Shown: positions 62,706-64,000 of the stretch, in pieces | How the letters are laid out: the number at the start of each line of letters is the position of its first letter | Position numbering within the stretch: the first letter of the stretch is position 1 | Assembly (NCBI RefSeq): GCF_018812025.1 | Contig: NC_063044.1 | Span: forward strand, 48,040,989 to 48,104,988 | Direction of reading: 5' to 3' | Source of the DNA: Megalobrama amblycephala | Taxonomy: Eukaryota > Chordata > Actinopteri > Cypriniformes > Xenocyprididae | DNA: 64,000 nt | Made by a program: the position numbers and the translations under genes | The notes under the pieces: model-generated | What the model saw: the letters and a program-made list of their open reading frames with translations, nothing else | Told to the model about the DNA's origin: nothing | The model's database searches: none

Positions 62706-63087
62706 AATACATTTTTACAGTAGTTATTATTCTTTGTTAATATTAGTTAATAAAAATGCAGCTGTTCATTGTTATTTCATGTCAGCTTAGGTCCATTAAA
62801 TAATATTAACAGAAACAACTTTTAACTTTTAATAATGCATTAGTAAATGTTGAAATTAACAGCAACTAAGATTAACAAATGCTCTTTGTTCTTTTGCCAT
62901 TGGGCTTTTTTCAGAGTGCGCAACTGCACAGGCACATTCATTATTAATCTTATGCCTGATAAACGGCTTTGTTAATGTTTCTTATCTCGTCACATTGACA
63001 GTTATGAATTACAATGAATCACGTAGCCTAGGCTATATTTTCAACTAAATAATAGCTAAATCCCTAAATATTTCTGTTGGTCATTTA
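62706..63087. other. Non-coding, nothing recognised
   Basis: AT-rich sequence between the foldback host element and the MITE at 63088. Confidence 0.5.
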
Positions 63088-63280
63088 CACTGTCAGAAAA
63101 AAGGTACGGGGCAGTAACAAGGTAAAAAAAGGTACTAATATGTACTTTTAAAGTACTAATATGTACCTTTAAAGTACAAATATAAGTAGGGGTAAGTAGG
63201 TACAAAGATGTACCTTTTCACTTTTGTACCTTAGGATACTGCCCCAGTGACAAGCACCATACCTTTTTTTCCTGACAGTG
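63088..63280. mobile_element. MITE, CACTGTCAGAAAAAAGGTA ends
   Basis: Left CACTGTCAGAAAAAAGGTAC, right ACCTTTTTTTCCTGACAGTG, with TA on both sides. Interior has repeats of AAAGTACTAATATGTAC. Confidence 0.8.
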
Positions 63281-64000
63281 TAACATTTCTATTGTAAAAC
63301 AGCAGACAAATATTACATGTTGAGTTTTCTCACACCGGAATTCATGATCAGCATTCAGCAGCTTCTGAGAACCTAAAGCCCGCCTACTTTGATTTGATTG
63401 GTCGTTTTAAACATTTTGACATTAATGAGTGGTGTTTGACTGCTGACTGTGTCGGTAATCTTGACGTCGTGCAATATATCCGTGCAGCACCAAAGTAGAC
63501 TTAATAGGCATTTATTTCACAAGGTTTATTATATACACCTTGGAAAAATTCAGAGATGGATAGATGGATAGATAGATAGAAAGAAAATGGGACAGAGAAA
63601 GGCTGTAATTTTTTTTTTAATTGGGCCTGTGTAAAAAGCCAGAGTGACCCCACAGAATGGTCGAGCAGTGGGCGGGGAGGAATTTAGCAGGAGGTGGGAC
63701 TTGTTTATCAGCACAATGTAAGCGAGCAAACACACGGCAGGAATGAGTAGAGTCACCAGTAACCCGACGCCATACGGGGTGATGGTCTACAGCAGCTGTT
63801 GAGGTACCGCATGAGTCTTTGACTTTGGTCCCTCCCAACTTCACAGAACGACACTCTAAATCATAACAAATTCATTAAATTCACTATAGCACAATCTGAA
63901 GATCCCAAACACCTGTTTGCCAGAGGGTGACAGCTACATGAATCACCGGCAGGCATTCCGAACATAATAGACCTCATTAGAGACTGTAGGTCGTATCACA
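63281..64000. other. Window end, no supported gene
   Basis: A minus-strand frame (about 63560-63793) contains a hydrophobic run, GVGLLVTLLIPAVCLLAYIV, but runs on into a GATA microsatellite; see rejected items. A GATGGATA tract lies at 63555-63585. Confidence 0.35.

Noticed and set aside
63560..63793. Minus-strand frame with a membrane-like segment (GVGLLVTLLIPAVCLLAYIV)
   Set aside because: It opens after a TAG with a weak pyrimidine tract, continues through a poly-A/poly-T run into a GATA microsatellite, and has no clear donor. It could be the edge of a gene beyond the window, but cannot be supported.

Overview
The window looks like teleost fish nuclear DNA, most likely from a cyprinid (carp, goldfish or zebrafish group). 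It is AT-rich, has very few coding exons, is full of microsatellites, and is dense with short inverted-repeat DNA transposons, DIRS-type retrotransposon remains and tRNA-like repeat parts of the kind that fill cyprinid genomes. The cyprinid assignment is inference from repeat style. The protein evidence (a vertebrate alkali myosin light chain with the usual exon sizes) only fixes a vertebrate.

Only one gene is complete and certain: a six-coding-exon essential (alkali) myosin light chain of the MYL4/cardiac type on the minus strand at 23371-26771. It has a TATA box at 26825-26831, cardiac-type promoter motifs just upstream, and a poly(A) signal near 23051. Transposon copies fill its last intron, a small palindromic element sits in intron 1, and a 749-bp TTAA-flanked element lies about 200 bp upstream of the TATA box.

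Two further minus-strand loci have credible exons, but I could not identify the proteins: a TATA box, a 5' leader and a signal-peptide exon at 13224-13556, and a start exon plus a second exon at 36525-36887. The donor end of the second locus reappears, inverted, in a splice-flanked exon at 33037-33279 on the plus strand, which carries a Ser-Glu-Thr-Asp-Thr-Ala repeat. The same repeat lies in the opposite orientation at about 32090-32978, so this is a rearranged locus. A possible terminal exon lies at 6599-6710.

Layout: 1-13 kb, mostly non-coding with inverted-repeat elements at 650, 4226, 6809 and 10741; 13.2-13.6 kb, the secreted-protein 5' end; 15.0-16.6 kb, a near-perfect 1.55-kb palindrome; 17.0-20.2 kb, an internally deleted, dead DIRS element; 21-25 kb, repeat families; 23.4-26.8 kb, the myosin light chain; 30.8-36.9 kb, a complex block of transposons, coding repeats and unidentified exons; 37-63 kb, essentially gene-free repeat territory with several transposons nested in transposons, two independent insertions of one 470-bp element (38910 and 51077), and a large inverted pair at 60103-62310. 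The genes show no evident shared function. The window reads as a gene-poor neighbourhood around a muscle gene.
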